Shown: in pieces, positions 16,683-25,482 of the stretch
How positions within the stretch are numbered: the stretch's first letter is position 1
Layout: every line of letters begins with the position of its first letter
Assembly: GCF_018066915.1 (NCBI RefSeq)
Contig: NZ_JAGPVV010000263.1
Coordinates: 1-44,073, forward strand
Length of the DNA: 44,073 nt
Reading direction: 5' to 3'
Origin: Roseovarius sp.
GTDB lineage: Bacteria > Pseudomonadota > Alphaproteobacteria > Rhodobacterales > Rhodobacteraceae
Position numbers and translations under genes: made by a program
Notes under the pieces: model-generated
What the model was told of the DNA's origin: nothing
The model's input: only the letters and a program-made list of their open reading frames with translations
The model's database searches: none

Positions 16683-18113
16683 TCAACAAGCCTTTGTCGT
16701 GATTGCGGCGTGAACCGGCGATGGTCGTGGCGGTGGGGCTTCGTTTTCAGGTGCCGGGGCGGGTATCAGGGATAGGGTGCGCCGCGCCGCAGTTTTGGCA
16801 TCGGAATGGGCTAAGCTGGTCGCAGGGGAGAGGATGGCATAGCCGTTCGCGAGCAATCGCTTTGCACCTATGGGCCAATCGCTTCCGGCTTGACCGAGCA
16901 GCACGCGCTGCGGCGCGGAGACATATCCAAGCGCAAAGAGCCCGACACCGCCAACGGCAATCACCCGCGTCGCGGGATGCTGTGTGGCCGCTGTCACCTT
17001 TGCCCAGTCGGTCGCGGTCCATGCGTCAGTGGAATGGGGAATAGCAATATGTCGCAACATGCCACTGAAACCGGAATGCTCCGGCAGTTTCTCGTTTGGC
17101 GGCGCGAGCAGGATATCCGGAGTTGCCAGTGGTTGAGGACTCTTGCGCCGCAAGCGGCGCGCCACACGCCGAGAGGCCAGACGGGCGAGCGCAAAGGCGG
17201 TCCCTGGATGGCCGAGGGTCCGCCCGAGCGCTGACAGAATTCGCCTCGCCCTAATGTCGGCAACGCAAGCTTCGAACCGCTTTGACCGCTCCATCGCAAG
17301 CCGCCGACGCGACGCGAGCGCGCGCTCAGCCTCTGACATCAACGGCACCAGATCATCCTGGGCCTTGATCATCGCAGTGAGGTCCGCGGGCTTCAACCGG
17401 TGCGAAATTGACGCCGGGTGTTGTCGATAGAGGTAATAGGACTGTGGTATCAGATACATGTTCCCGCCGCCGAGCAGGAAGCGCATGTAGAATTCGTGAT
17501 CCTCACCAATGCGGATATCCTCGCGGTACCGAAGGGCACCAATACATTCACGGCGGAGCATCGGCTTGAGATAACCGAGCAGCCCGCCCGCCCCTGTCCC
17601 GAGCATCATCGCAGGCGTGATGCGGACTGGTTCCATCTGGCGGGTGTCGCCCAGAAGCGTACTGGATTCCTCGTCGGACGGGCCATCGTGAAAGCGGATC
17701 AGATCATCGGCGATTACATCGGCCCCCAAGGTGTGTGCCGCGCCGATCAATCGCTCGAAGCGTTCAGGATGCAGCAGATCATCCGAGTCGACGATCGCGA
17801 TCCATGTCCCTCTTGCCATGTCCATCGCCCGGTTCCGGGCTGCTGCTGGGCCGGTATTGACGTCCGAGCGGAACAGCTTCACGCGCTGATCTCCTGCAAT
17901 GATCTCGGTCACAAGTTGCACGCTGGCGTCGGTCGAGGCATCGTCGACGACCAGCAGTTCGATATCCTCAACAGACTGGGCAAGAACGGAATGCACAGCA
18001 CTCGCAAGATGCGCCGCCCCATTGAAATTCGCCATGATGACAGACACTAACGGATCTCGTCCAGCGATATGATGTGCGGGTTGCGCCCCGACTGTCTGGT
18101 GGCGTTCTACCAT
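16683..18113 (-). CDS. exoO: GT2 glycosyltransferase, ExoO-like, with long C-terminal extension
   Basis: A 476-residue protein. The first roughly 300 residues are a GT2 domain: LVSVIMANFNGAAHLASAV, LLVVDDASTDASVQL, then GPAAARNRAMDMARGTWIAIVDSDDLLHPERFERL with the D-S-D-D metal site, and IRIGEDHEFYMRFLLGGG. ExoO of Sinorhizobium adds a beta-1,6-glucose and, as I recall, is about 350 residues. Here the last roughly 160 residues (from about RRVARRLRRKSPQ) form an extra part with TRVIAVGGVGLFALGY and a proline-rich end that I do not recognise. I start at the ATG at 18113. It is divergent from the GH16 exoK gene across 291 bp. Confidence 0.75.
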   Translation of the reverse strand: MVERHQTVGAQPAHHIAGRDPLVSVIMANFNGAAHLASAVHSVLAQSVEDIELLVVDDASTDASVQLVTEIIAGDQRVKLFRSDVNTGPAAARNRAMDMARGTWIAIVDSDDLLHPERFERLIGAAHTLGADVIADDLIRFHDGPSDEESSTLLGDTRQMEPVRITPAMMLGTGAGGLLGYLKPMLRRECIGALRYREDIRIGEDHEFYMRFLLGGGNMYLIPQSYYLYRQHPASISHRLKPADLTAMIKAQDDLVPLMSEAERALASRRRLAMERSKRFEACVADIRARRILSALGRTLGHPGTAFALARLASRRVARRLRRKSPQPLATPDILLAPPNEKLPEHSGFSGMLRHIAIPHSTDAWTATDWAKVTAATQHPATRVIAVGGVGLFALGYVSAPQRVLLGQAGSDWPIGAKRLLANGYAILSPATSLAHSDAKTAARRTLSLIPAPAPENEAPPPRPSPVHAAITTKAC

Positions 18114-18404
18114 GGGACATGGTCCTTTCTCCTTGCCATCGACCCGTACGCAGTCATTGCCTGACAGCACAGTGTGCCGGATAGGTCATCAATCTGACCC
18201 GCCACAGCGCTCTGAGACAATACCCGTTTGGCAGAAAGTCATAGGGACGGGCTGTGCCATAAACGGATTTCCGCCGGTGGCACGGCATTCTGGCAGCCTC
18301 TTGCCGATCACGGCGAAACGGCGCCCATGCGCTTTGCATTGGATCGCGATTCCCAGAAAGCTCGGCCCGACATGCCGTCCACCGTCCAGCTTCAGGAGTG
18401 CTCC

Positions 18405-19223
18405 ATGCCAAAGATTCGCCTCTTTCCCTCCGCCTGCCATTCCGCAAGGCTTGCAAGGTCCTTCGGCGCGGCGCTTGTCGCTTTCAGTCTTGCACCGCCC
18501 GTACCGGCGGCGGAGGAAATCCCGCAAGGCTCCAGCTTTTTCGACGATTTTGACAGTTTTGATAAATCGCTCTGGGGAATCTCGGACGGTTGGGTGAATG
18601 GGACCTGGCAGAATTGCCGGTGGTCCAAGGACGCGATGTCAGTGTCGGACGGATATCTCAACCTTCAGTTTCTCCGTCACCCGACCGAGAAACTCGATTA
18701 CATCTGTGGAGAGATCCAATCCCGCGAGAGATATGGCTACGGGGTTTACGAAGCGCGATTTCGCACGGCGCAGGGCTCGGGACTCAACGCCGCCTTTTTC
18801 ACCTATATTGGCCCGCATCACGGCAAGCCACACGGCGAGATCGACTTTGAAGTTCTGACGCGCGACACCTCGCGGGTAAGTCTGAACACCTATGTTGCTG
18901 GAAAGCCCCACAACGGCAAACCCGTGCCCCTGCCACATCCGTCGGACGACGGCTTTATCACGTACTCCTTTGTATGGTCGAAGGACGGCATCACCTGGTA
19001 TGTCGATGGCGTCAAAATGCACGAAACCGCCGCCGGGTCGCCGCTGCCCACTGATGCACAAAAGATCTATGCCAGTTTCTGGGGCAGCGACTCTTTTCCC
19101 AACTGGATGGGGCGTTTCGACGAACCGGAGCAGGATCTGACGATGAACGTCGACTGGATCGCCTTTACGGCAGAGGGCGAAAGCTGCCAGTTTCCAGCCT
19201 CCCTACTCTGTAAATTGGAATGA
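18405..19223 (+). CDS. exoK: GH16 endo-glycanase (ExoK-like depolymerase)
   Basis: A 272-residue secreted enzyme. Residues 1-36 form a signal peptide ending VPAAEE. The GH16 domain begins FFDDFDSFDKSLWGISDGW and contains RERYGYGVYEARFRTAQGSG and the catalytic motif HGEIDFEVL, whose two glutamates around the aspartate act as nucleophile and acid/base. YSFVWSKDGITWYVDGV follows. ExoK in Sinorhizobium trims nascent succinoglycan into shorter chains outside the cell. The ATG at 18405 has CAGGAG six bases upstream, and the longer frame is not signal-like. It overlaps the exoQ start by ATGA. Confidence 0.88.
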   Translation: MPKIRLFPSACHSARLARSFGAALVAFSLAPPVPAAEEIPQGSSFFDDFDSFDKSLWGISDGWVNGTWQNCRWSKDAMSVSDGYLNLQFLRHPTEKLDYICGEIQSRERYGYGVYEARFRTAQGSGLNAAFFTYIGPHHGKPHGEIDFEVLTRDTSRVSLNTYVAGKPHNGKPVPLPHPSDDGFITYSFVWSKDGITWYVDGVKMHETAAGSPLPTDAQKIYASFWGSDSFPNWMGRFDEPEQDLTMNVDWIAFTAEGESCQFPASLLCKLE

Positions 19224-20470
19224 TATCCGGAGCGGGGCATGAGCGTGAAATGGTCCCCGTCTCGCGGCGGTACATCGCTGCCCCGGCCCATGTCGTCGAG
19301 ATATCGCTCGATGGGGTGCTCGCCGGAATAGCTGTCGCGGCACTGGTGCTCGTCCCGATGCTTCGCACCTATGGCGCGCTGCTTTTTTTGATCGCAGGCG
19401 TTCTTCTCTGCGCGCGGCACTGGACGCGGGTCGCCGCCGTGTGCCTCAATTACTGGTATCTGCTGTGTCTTCCGGCCTATTGTCTGATGAGCTTTGCGTG
19501 GTCACAATTTCCGGGGCTGAGCTTTCGGTATGGGCTGCAACTTATGGTCACGATGGTCATCGCCCTGATGATTGTGACCCGGATCAGTCCCCGGCTGTTC
19601 GGTCGGCTGCTGTTCTTGTGTTTCGCAATTGCGATGGTGGCGAGTGTATTGGTCGGGCAGGTGCGCGCCGATACCGGAGCTTGGCTGGGCATTTACGGAA
19701 GCAAGAATGCACTGGCCGGAGCTGCCGCCATCTTCGTCGTGATCTCGGTCGCGCAGGCCCTCGACAGCAGCGCCAGCTACCGATTTCGCCTGATGGCCTG
19801 TTTCGGCATCATGACGGGGGGCATCCTGCTGCTTCAGGCGCAGTCCATGAGCGCCCTGCTGCTCATCCCTCCCGCGCTCCTGATCCAGGCTGGCTTGCTC
19901 ATCCTCTACAGGCTCACCCCGTTGCAGCGGGCTGTTACGATCATTGCAGTCCTGCTCGGTGTCAGCCTTGGAGTGCTTCTGGTTGCGGTGAACATGGACG
20001 CGCTTGTGCGCACAGCCCTCGAAATGATGGGCAAGGATGCGACACTGACCGGGCGCACGGACCTCTGGCGGATGGCCACGGATCTGATTGCGCAACGCCC
20101 GCTGTTCGGCGTCGGCTATCAGGCCTTTTGGGTGCAGGGGCACGCCCCCGCCGAGGCCCTCTGGGCGCAATTCGGTATTGATGGCCGGAGCGGTTTCAAT
20201 TTTCACAACACCTACCTGTCGAACGCGGTCGAAATCGGTCTCGTGGGCGTGGCATTGCAGGTTGGTGTGCTATACGGCGCTGCCGTTGTGACCTATGTTT
20301 GGGCTCTGCGGTCGCGCAGCGCCGAAGCCACACTAATGTTTGTTATGGTGGTGATCGTGATCATGATCAGCTTTGTCGAGGTGCCGGTGTTCTTTCAGTT
20401 CAGCCTGCGCACCGTGCTGATCATCTGCGCCTTCGCCTATGCGGTGCGGGAACTGCGTGCGATGCGGTAG
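19220..20470 (+). CDS. exoQ: Polysaccharide polymerase (O-antigen ligase family, ExoQ-like)
   Basis: A 416-residue polytopic membrane protein with about eleven or twelve helices, the size of ExoQ/Wzy polymerases. The Wzy_C/O-antigen ligase region contains DATLTGRTDLWRMATDLIAQRPLFGVGYQAFW at about residues 275-305 and FNFHNTYLSNAVEIGLVG soon after. The histidine in FHNTYL is the conserved catalytic-loop residue. It would polymerise flipped repeat units on the periplasmic side. The ATG at 19220 overlaps the exoK stop. It converges with exoV 16 bp later. Confidence 0.85.
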   Translation: MISGAGHEREMVPVSRRYIAAPAHVVEISLDGVLAGIAVAALVLVPMLRTYGALLFLIAGVLLCARHWTRVAAVCLNYWYLLCLPAYCLMSFAWSQFPGLSFRYGLQLMVTMVIALMIVTRISPRLFGRLLFLCFAIAMVASVLVGQVRADTGAWLGIYGSKNALAGAAAIFVVISVAQALDSSASYRFRLMACFGIMTGGILLLQAQSMSALLLIPPALLIQAGLLILYRLTPLQRAVTIIAVLLGVSLGVLLVAVNMDALVRTALEMMGKDATLTGRTDLWRMATDLIAQRPLFGVGYQAFWVQGHAPAEALWAQFGIDGRSGFNFHNTYLSNAVEIGLVGVALQVGVLYGAAVVTYVWALRSRSAEATLMFVMVVIVIMISFVEVPVFFQFSLRTVLIICAFAYAVRELRAMR

Positions 20471-20486
20471 CGATCCTGACCCGGAC

Positions 20487-21389
20487 TTAGGTTGACCAGG
20501 CTTTGTCCCCATAGTCCCGGACCATCGCCTCGACGCGGCTCAAGGCGCGGTCTGTCGCGCGTTCGATCTCGCTGTCGGCGCTCAGGTGCGGATCGACACG
20601 GGCGAGGCTTTGCAGGCTGCGCGCGGCCAGATGCCGACACGCCCAATTGACCGGACGGCCCGCCGGGTTCTCAAAAACCGCGCGCACGCCCGGACCACTG
20701 CCGGAACGCCCGGTTGCGACGGCCCAGGCTTCGCGGCCATTGGACGGGAGGAGGGGCCGTGGTCGATAGGGTATCGCAAGCGAGTCGGTCCAGTCATACC
20801 ATTTGAATCGATGGACGTGATGCATGGTCTTCACGCCGATCCAAGGTGTGCGCATGGCGTCGGCGACAATTGCACCGTGCATCGCCTCGGCGATCACCAG
20901 ATCTGCGCCGCGCAGTTGGGCAATCACCTGATCCGGGCTTTCGGTCGGATCAATGAAATGGATACCGGCAAGGTCGCACGCCGCGCGCCAATCGCCGCGT
21001 TCTATGCTTTCATAATGCGGTATGAATGCTGTGCCGATTGCCTTTGCCGGTGGGGGCAGCGGGGTAGCACGCAACAGGACCGCCGCATCGGTTATCGCCT
21101 GACGCGGATCGAGACCTAGCGCGCTTGCGGTCCGTGGGCCGCGCACGAACCGGAAATCCCAAGTCCCGTCGGAAATGTCCGGCAGAGCTGTGTAACCGCC
21201 ATACCCCGATCCGACGACCACCTTGCGTGCGGATCTGGGGTAATTGTGCTGAATCACCGAGCCGATTCCGACGAACAGCGTGGAGGGGTCTTCGTCGAAG
21301 AAGCTCTGCGGCAGCAGATGATGCCACATGGTGGCATTCAGCTCGTCCCCAAAGTTCGGGGAGCGGCCTTGGAAATATGTAAGTTTCAT
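20487..21389 (-). CDS. exoV: Polysaccharide pyruvyl transferase (ExoV-like)
   Basis: A 300-residue member of the polysaccharide pyruvyl transferase family (CsaB/ExoV type). It opens LTYFQGRSPNFGDELNATMWHHLL, the typical NxGDE pattern. Later come VGIGSVIQHN, RFVRGPRTASALG and ADLVIAEAMHGAIVADAMRTPWIGV, the latter with the conserved histidine. It puts a 4,6-ketal pyruvate from phosphoenolpyruvate onto a terminal sugar, adding negative charge to the polymer. The ATG at 21389 overlaps the stop of the flippase gene, so the two are translationally coupled. The longer upstream frame only shadows that gene. It is the last gene of the exoY-exoF-exoT-exoV unit. Confidence 0.88.
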   Translation of the reverse strand: MKLTYFQGRSPNFGDELNATMWHHLLPQSFFDEDPSTLFVGIGSVIQHNYPRSARKVVVGSGYGGYTALPDISDGTWDFRFVRGPRTASALGLDPRQAITDAAVLLRATPLPPPAKAIGTAFIPHYESIERGDWRAACDLAGIHFIDPTESPDQVIAQLRGADLVIAEAMHGAIVADAMRTPWIGVKTMHHVHRFKWYDWTDSLAIPYRPRPLLPSNGREAWAVATGRSGSGPGVRAVFENPAGRPVNWACRHLAARSLQSLARVDPHLSADSEIERATDRALSRVEAMVRDYGDKAWST

Positions 21390-22891
21390 GCAGTCTTTCT
21401 CCGACCAGGCCACACGAGGTTGAGGATCTCCACAATTCTGTCCCTTGCGATCAATCCGAGGACGGCCAGATAGGTGACTATCGCGATACCGATACGGGCC
21501 GCCACTGAGATGGCGGGAGATAGCTCGGGCGCCAGATGCTGGGTTGCCAGCACCGCAGAAATCATCGCCAGAGTGGCAATAGCCGGGGTGACAAACGTGC
21601 CCAGATACTTGAGGAGTCCAATCCCCAGCAGTCGTGCCATCATGATGACCGATATCGGCCAGACCAGCAGGGATTTGAGAACAAGCGCGATCATGAGCGT
21701 CTCCAGCCCGGCACTGAAGGTTACACCGATCACCAGCAGCGACGTTGCCTGCTGGATAAGCTGGTAGAAGAACCACCAGTTTGCTTTGCCTTGGCTGCGG
21801 ATGAACGCGCCTTGCACAACGCTGACGCCCGCTATGCAGCCGATCACGCTGAACATCTGCACTGTGAATCCGGCACCCTGCCACCGGGGATCGAAGAGCA
21901 ATGCCACGATGTCGGGGGCGAGCACCAAGAGCAGGCTGAACAACGGCAGGCTGACGACCGCCGCCGAGAACGACGCAATGTAGAAGGCGCGGGCGGTCTT
22001 CTCGCGGTCATCCTGAAGAGATGAGAACAATGCATGTGTCACAGATGAAAGCGCGCCGCCGACGAATTGGGTCAGCATCAGGTAGAGCTTTTGAGCAAAG
22101 AAGTAGAACCCGAGCATCGCCGTGCCGCCAAGCGCACCCAGTACGATGTGATCAAGACGCATTGTCGTCAGCATTCGAGTTCCAGACGCATAGAGCCCGT
22201 ATCCCGTCAACTCTTTGATTGCGTGCAGATTGAAGCTCAGACCGGGGCGCCAACCGGAAGTCCAGAAGACCATAGCACAGATCACGATACTGCTCGAAAG
22301 CTGGCTGATTGCCAGAGCCCAATAGCCATACCCAGCCCAAAGTAAGGAGAGGGTGATGACCAAGCTGACCGAAGTGGCGACGGAGGTTCGCAAGGCGACA
22401 AGCTTGAACTTCATCGACCGCACGATCATCGCGTTGGGCACCGCCACCGACAAGTCGAGCGGGATACGCAGTCCCAACAGCAGTAGGAGCGCGGCAATTG
22501 CGCTGTCGCCTGCCCATTGCGCGATGGACGGTGCTGCCAGAAAGACCGACAACATCAGAACCAAACCAACCGCTATCGTCATCCAGAAGACACTGTCGGC
22601 GTTGGATTTCGAGATCGTCTTGCGCTGAACAAGGGCCTCGCCGAACGCAATTGGCGACACCGCTATCGCCGTCATCACCAAACTGCTCGCAAGGCCGAAG
22701 AGCCCCAGATCGGCCGGGGAGAGATAGCGTGCGCTGACGTAAAAAATCAGCGTGGAACCGAAGATTGGAATAGCCGTGTGCAACGATGACCAGAGCACTC
22801 CAACAGCGGCGGACCGCGACCGGCCGGTGCGGACATGCGGATGATAAGCCGTGCCAGGAGCGACAGCGGTGGTCTCAAGCGATTGGCTCAT
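21386..22891 (-). CDS. exoT: Repeat-unit flippase (Wzx/ExoT-like)
   Basis: A 501-residue MOP-superfamily membrane protein with about twelve to fourteen helices. It opens after a short polar leader with SAAVGVLWSSLHTAIPIFGSTLIFYVSARYLSPADLGLFGLASSLV, the typical polysaccharide-transporter start. GYGLYASGTRMLTTMRLDHIVLGALGGTAMLGFYFFAQKL follows in the middle. It would move the lipid-linked repeat unit across the inner membrane. The ATG at 22891 is chosen because the protein before it reads like a shadow of exoF. It lies between exoF (25 bp upstream) and exoV (4-bp overlap). Confidence 0.85.
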   Translation of the reverse strand: MSQSLETTAVAPGTAYHPHVRTGRSRSAAVGVLWSSLHTAIPIFGSTLIFYVSARYLSPADLGLFGLASSLVMTAIAVSPIAFGEALVQRKTISKSNADSVFWMTIAVGLVLMLSVFLAAPSIAQWAGDSAIAALLLLLGLRIPLDLSVAVPNAMIVRSMKFKLVALRTSVATSVSLVITLSLLWAGYGYWALAISQLSSSIVICAMVFWTSGWRPGLSFNLHAIKELTGYGLYASGTRMLTTMRLDHIVLGALGGTAMLGFYFFAQKLYLMLTQFVGGALSSVTHALFSSLQDDREKTARAFYIASFSAAVVSLPLFSLLLVLAPDIVALLFDPRWQGAGFTVQMFSVIGCIAGVSVVQGAFIRSQGKANWWFFYQLIQQATSLLVIGVTFSAGLETLMIALVLKSLLVWPISVIMMARLLGIGLLKYLGTFVTPAIATLAMISAVLATQHLAPELSPAISVAARIGIAIVTYLAVLGLIARDRIVEILNLVWPGRRKTA

Positions 22892-22916
22892 GGCAAATCC
22901 CGATCTGGCTGATGCT

Positions 22917-24197
22917 TCAGTTGACCGATCCGGCTGCGGAAAACGCCGCCGGGGTTTCTGGAAAATCTTCCTCAAGAATGTCCGGGAATTTGACCTCGAC
23001 CACATCACCCGGCAGAATTTCGGTATCGCTTTGCGCCTCAAACTGGCGGGAGTCGCCTTCGCGGGTGCGGGTGATCCAGAATTCCGGCGTGCCGACGGCG
23101 CGCGCATGCAGGCTTTCGAGCGTGACGTCCTCGCCGAGTGCTGCCGACATCAGCGCATATTCTCCGTCCAGCTTGGCTTCGGCCTCTACGATCTTGGCGG
23201 TGACCTCTTGCAGTTCGGTGACTGCGGTTTCGGCCCGCGACGCCTCCAGCACAATCCGTTCTTCCTCGATGTCTCGTAGATTTTGCTGTGTCGACAGGAT
23301 TGAACGCTCGATATCGAGCACTCGGCTTTCCACCTCGCCAACATAGCGCACGCGATCAAACAACCGCGCACGGGTAGCAAGACCTTGCTCGACCATGTCT
23401 TCCTCGCGTCTCAGTTCCTCGCGACCAGCCCGCAGTTGCTCCGTGTTGGTTGCGAGTTTCTGTTCCAGCACTCTGATTGCATCGTTCAAGGCGGTTTCCG
23501 CCTTGTCGAGGAACGCCAACTGCTGGTCGAGCAGTTGGTTGCGAGCCTCAAAGATCGCCGCCTCGCCCGCGCGGAACTTGCTGACGCTCGGCAGGTCCGG
23601 ACTATCTCTTGCGGCTGTTATTTCACTGCGCGCGACTTCTGCAGCCAGGCGATCCCTTCGTGCTTCGAGAAAGCGCAACTGCTTGCTCAGAACCATGGCC
23701 GCGCTCCGGGCGAGGTAAAAGTTGCGTTCTTGGCCAAGGATGGGCTCTATCCGGGCAGTACCGCCAGCGAGCGTCACGGCCTTGAGCACAGTCAAGCCGG
23801 GAGAATACGTGTAGACATTCGGTGCATCGACCTCACCTGCGACGTAGATCATCGCATATTGCTCGACATCGACCGATACTCGGGGCGTGCGGCCGGCTCC
23901 GGCGTAGCCTGCCATCGCTTCTTGAAGGGTCGATGCGATTTCCTGTGGTGTGAGACCCGCCACATCCACGCTACCGACCAGCGGAACAGAGATCTTTCCA
24001 CCGGCACTGACGCTGTAGCTGTCCGAAACTGTCAGCAGTTCCTCGACCGTGCCGTCGGCAGCGTTCCAGATCGTCGCCCGCACTTTGAGAATGTCGTTCA
24101 TGCCAACAGGTACGTCCTGCGTTTGCGCTAAGGCTGGCTGGTTCAGCCAGAGCATCGCGGTCAGACAGGCCGATATGGCCCTCGATGTCCATTGCAT
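22917..24197 (-). CDS. exoF: Polysaccharide export protein (Wza/ExoF-like)
   Basis: A 426-residue secreted protein. The signal peptide is about 26 residues (SACLTAMLWLNQPALAQ). A polysaccharide biosynthesis/export domain follows with VGMNDILKVRATIW, SVSAGGKISVPLVGSVDVAGLTPQEIASTLQEAM, and a SLBB segment MIYVAGEVDAPNVYTYSPGLTVLKAV. A long coiled-coil then spans roughly residues 175-345, ending in a second short SLBB-like end (SDTEILPGDVVEVKFP). It works with ExoP in moving the polymer through the periplasm. The ATG at 24197 has AAAAGGG about eight bases ahead. Confidence 0.88.
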   Translation of the reverse strand: MQWTSRAISACLTAMLWLNQPALAQTQDVPVGMNDILKVRATIWNAADGTVEELLTVSDSYSVSAGGKISVPLVGSVDVAGLTPQEIASTLQEAMAGYAGAGRTPRVSVDVEQYAMIYVAGEVDAPNVYTYSPGLTVLKAVTLAGGTARIEPILGQERNFYLARSAAMVLSKQLRFLEARRDRLAAEVARSEITAARDSPDLPSVSKFRAGEAAIFEARNQLLDQQLAFLDKAETALNDAIRVLEQKLATNTEQLRAGREELRREEDMVEQGLATRARLFDRVRYVGEVESRVLDIERSILSTQQNLRDIEEERIVLEASRAETAVTELQEVTAKIVEAEAKLDGEYALMSAALGEDVTLESLHARAVGTPEFWITRTREGDSRQFEAQSDTEILPGDVVEVKFPDILEEDFPETPAAFSAAGSVN

Positions 24198-24291
24198 CAC
24201 GCATCCCTTTTCATAGTTTGCCGTGCTGCATCGCCAATCTGATGCGTGCAAGACCAGATGTCTGCGGTGTTGCGCGCGCTCCCGCCACGAC

Positions 24292-25005
24292 TCAGTACGA
24301 GCCCCGCGCCGCGATAACCGCCGGGATTGTTCGGACCAGAATCACGCAGTCCAAAAACAGTGACCAGTTTTGTACATACGATTTGTCCAATTCGACCCGC
24401 TTGTCGTAACCGACATCGCTGCGTCCGCTTACTTGCCAAAGGCCGGTGATTCCGGGGTGAGCGCTCAGATAAAACTGCACCGCGTCGCTGTAGAGTGACA
24501 GTTCATCGCGCACCACGGGGCGTGGGCCGACCAGACTCATTGAGCCGGCCAGAACATTGAGCAATTGCGGTAACTCATCGACGCTATAGGTGCGAAGAAC
24601 CGCGCCAATCCGTGTTACTCGGGGGTCGTTTTTCAGCTTGCGTTCGGTGACCCATGCGTGGTGCTCGTCAGGGTGTTCTGCCAGGTAGCGGTCCAACAGG
24701 TCCTGACCATCGACCACCATGGACCGAAACTTCCAGCAGCGGAACGGCTGCCCAGCATAGCCGATGCGAGTATGACCAAACAGCACAGGGCCGGGCGATG
24801 TAATCTTGATCGCGCAGGCGATCAGCATGAACAGAGGGCTTAGAAGAACGAGGCCGAAGAGCGCCACGAGAACGTCCAAAACTCTCTTTGAGCGCCCCCC
24901 TAACACCCTGCGTGAGGAGGTTCTCGTATCGCCATGCTCGTCGCCGCCGGAACAAGTTTGGCGACTGGTAAACACTTCCGGGCTAACTTCATTCGACGTC
25001 GACAT
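24292..25005 (-). CDS. exoY: Undecaprenyl-phosphate sugar-1-phosphate transferase (ExoY)
   Basis: A 237-residue initiating glycosyltransferase of the bacterial sugar transferase family. A single membrane helix (VLDVLVALFGLVLLSPLFML, about residues 42-62) is followed by the catalytic part with GYAGQPFRCWKFRSMVVDGQ, RTYSVDELPQLLNVLAG, SMSLVGPRPVV and HPGITGLWQVSGRSDVGY. It loads the first sugar phosphate, galactose in Sinorhizobium, onto undecaprenyl phosphate. The ATG at 25005 has AGGAG about eight bases upstream. It heads the minus-strand unit exoY-exoF-exoT-exoV, separated by 94 bp from exoF. ExoX, encoded in the other unit, is expected to act on it. Confidence 0.9.
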   Translation of the reverse strand: MSTSNEVSPEVFTSRQTCSGGDEHGDTRTSSRRVLGGRSKRVLDVLVALFGLVLLSPLFMLIACAIKITSPGPVLFGHTRIGYAGQPFRCWKFRSMVVDGQDLLDRYLAEHPDEHHAWVTERKLKNDPRVTRIGAVLRTYSVDELPQLLNVLAGSMSLVGPRPVVRDELSLYSDAVQFYLSAHPGITGLWQVSGRSDVGYDKRVELDKSYVQNWSLFLDCVILVRTIPAVIAARGSY

Positions 25006-25482
25006 GTGCGTGCTCCTGAAGAGGTGACTGGAAATCTGCACAAACCATTACTTGATGGCCTCGATATCGAGTAGCGTCACTTTGCAACTGCAGCGAGAAC
25101 AGCAGAATTTTGCCACCTCTGGTTGCCGGAACTTGCGTAAACATCAAATAAACTCAGGGGATTCGGCTCGCCCTTGCGGTGTCAAATCAATATAAACGAA
25201 CTATAACAAGACCTTCCGTAGATGCGCGAACTATCGCATTTTCGACCACGGTTTCTTGCCGATGGGCATGCAAGTCATGAGAAACGACGCTCGCTCCGGC
25301 CGGATCTCGTGTGTGGTCGCGGAAGTAGAGGGTTTCATTTGCTGGCCGAGGCTTTAATTGCACGACTGCAAAGACGCGGCCAAGCCGAACAATCACATCG
25401 AAACGAAGAACGTCGGGCCCTGCTCATGGGTAGATCGGTTACCCGGAACAAGCAAACACATGATGCACTGTGAGGATGACTC
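25006..25482. other. Divergent control region between exoY and the sulfotransferase gene
   Basis: No credible gene lies in these 477 bp. The short frames across it do not look protein-like. The middle (about 25140-25215) is AT-rich for the window and probably holds the exoY promoter. CGAACTAT occurs twice in direct orientation, at 25197-25204 and 25227-25234, 30 bp apart, roughly three helical turns. I see nothing that names the regulator. Confidence 0.4.

Noticed and set aside
25222-25473. Open frame between exoY and the sulfotransferase gene
   Set aside because: Arginine-rich shadow-like content, no ribosome site or family. The region is better explained as a divergent promoter.
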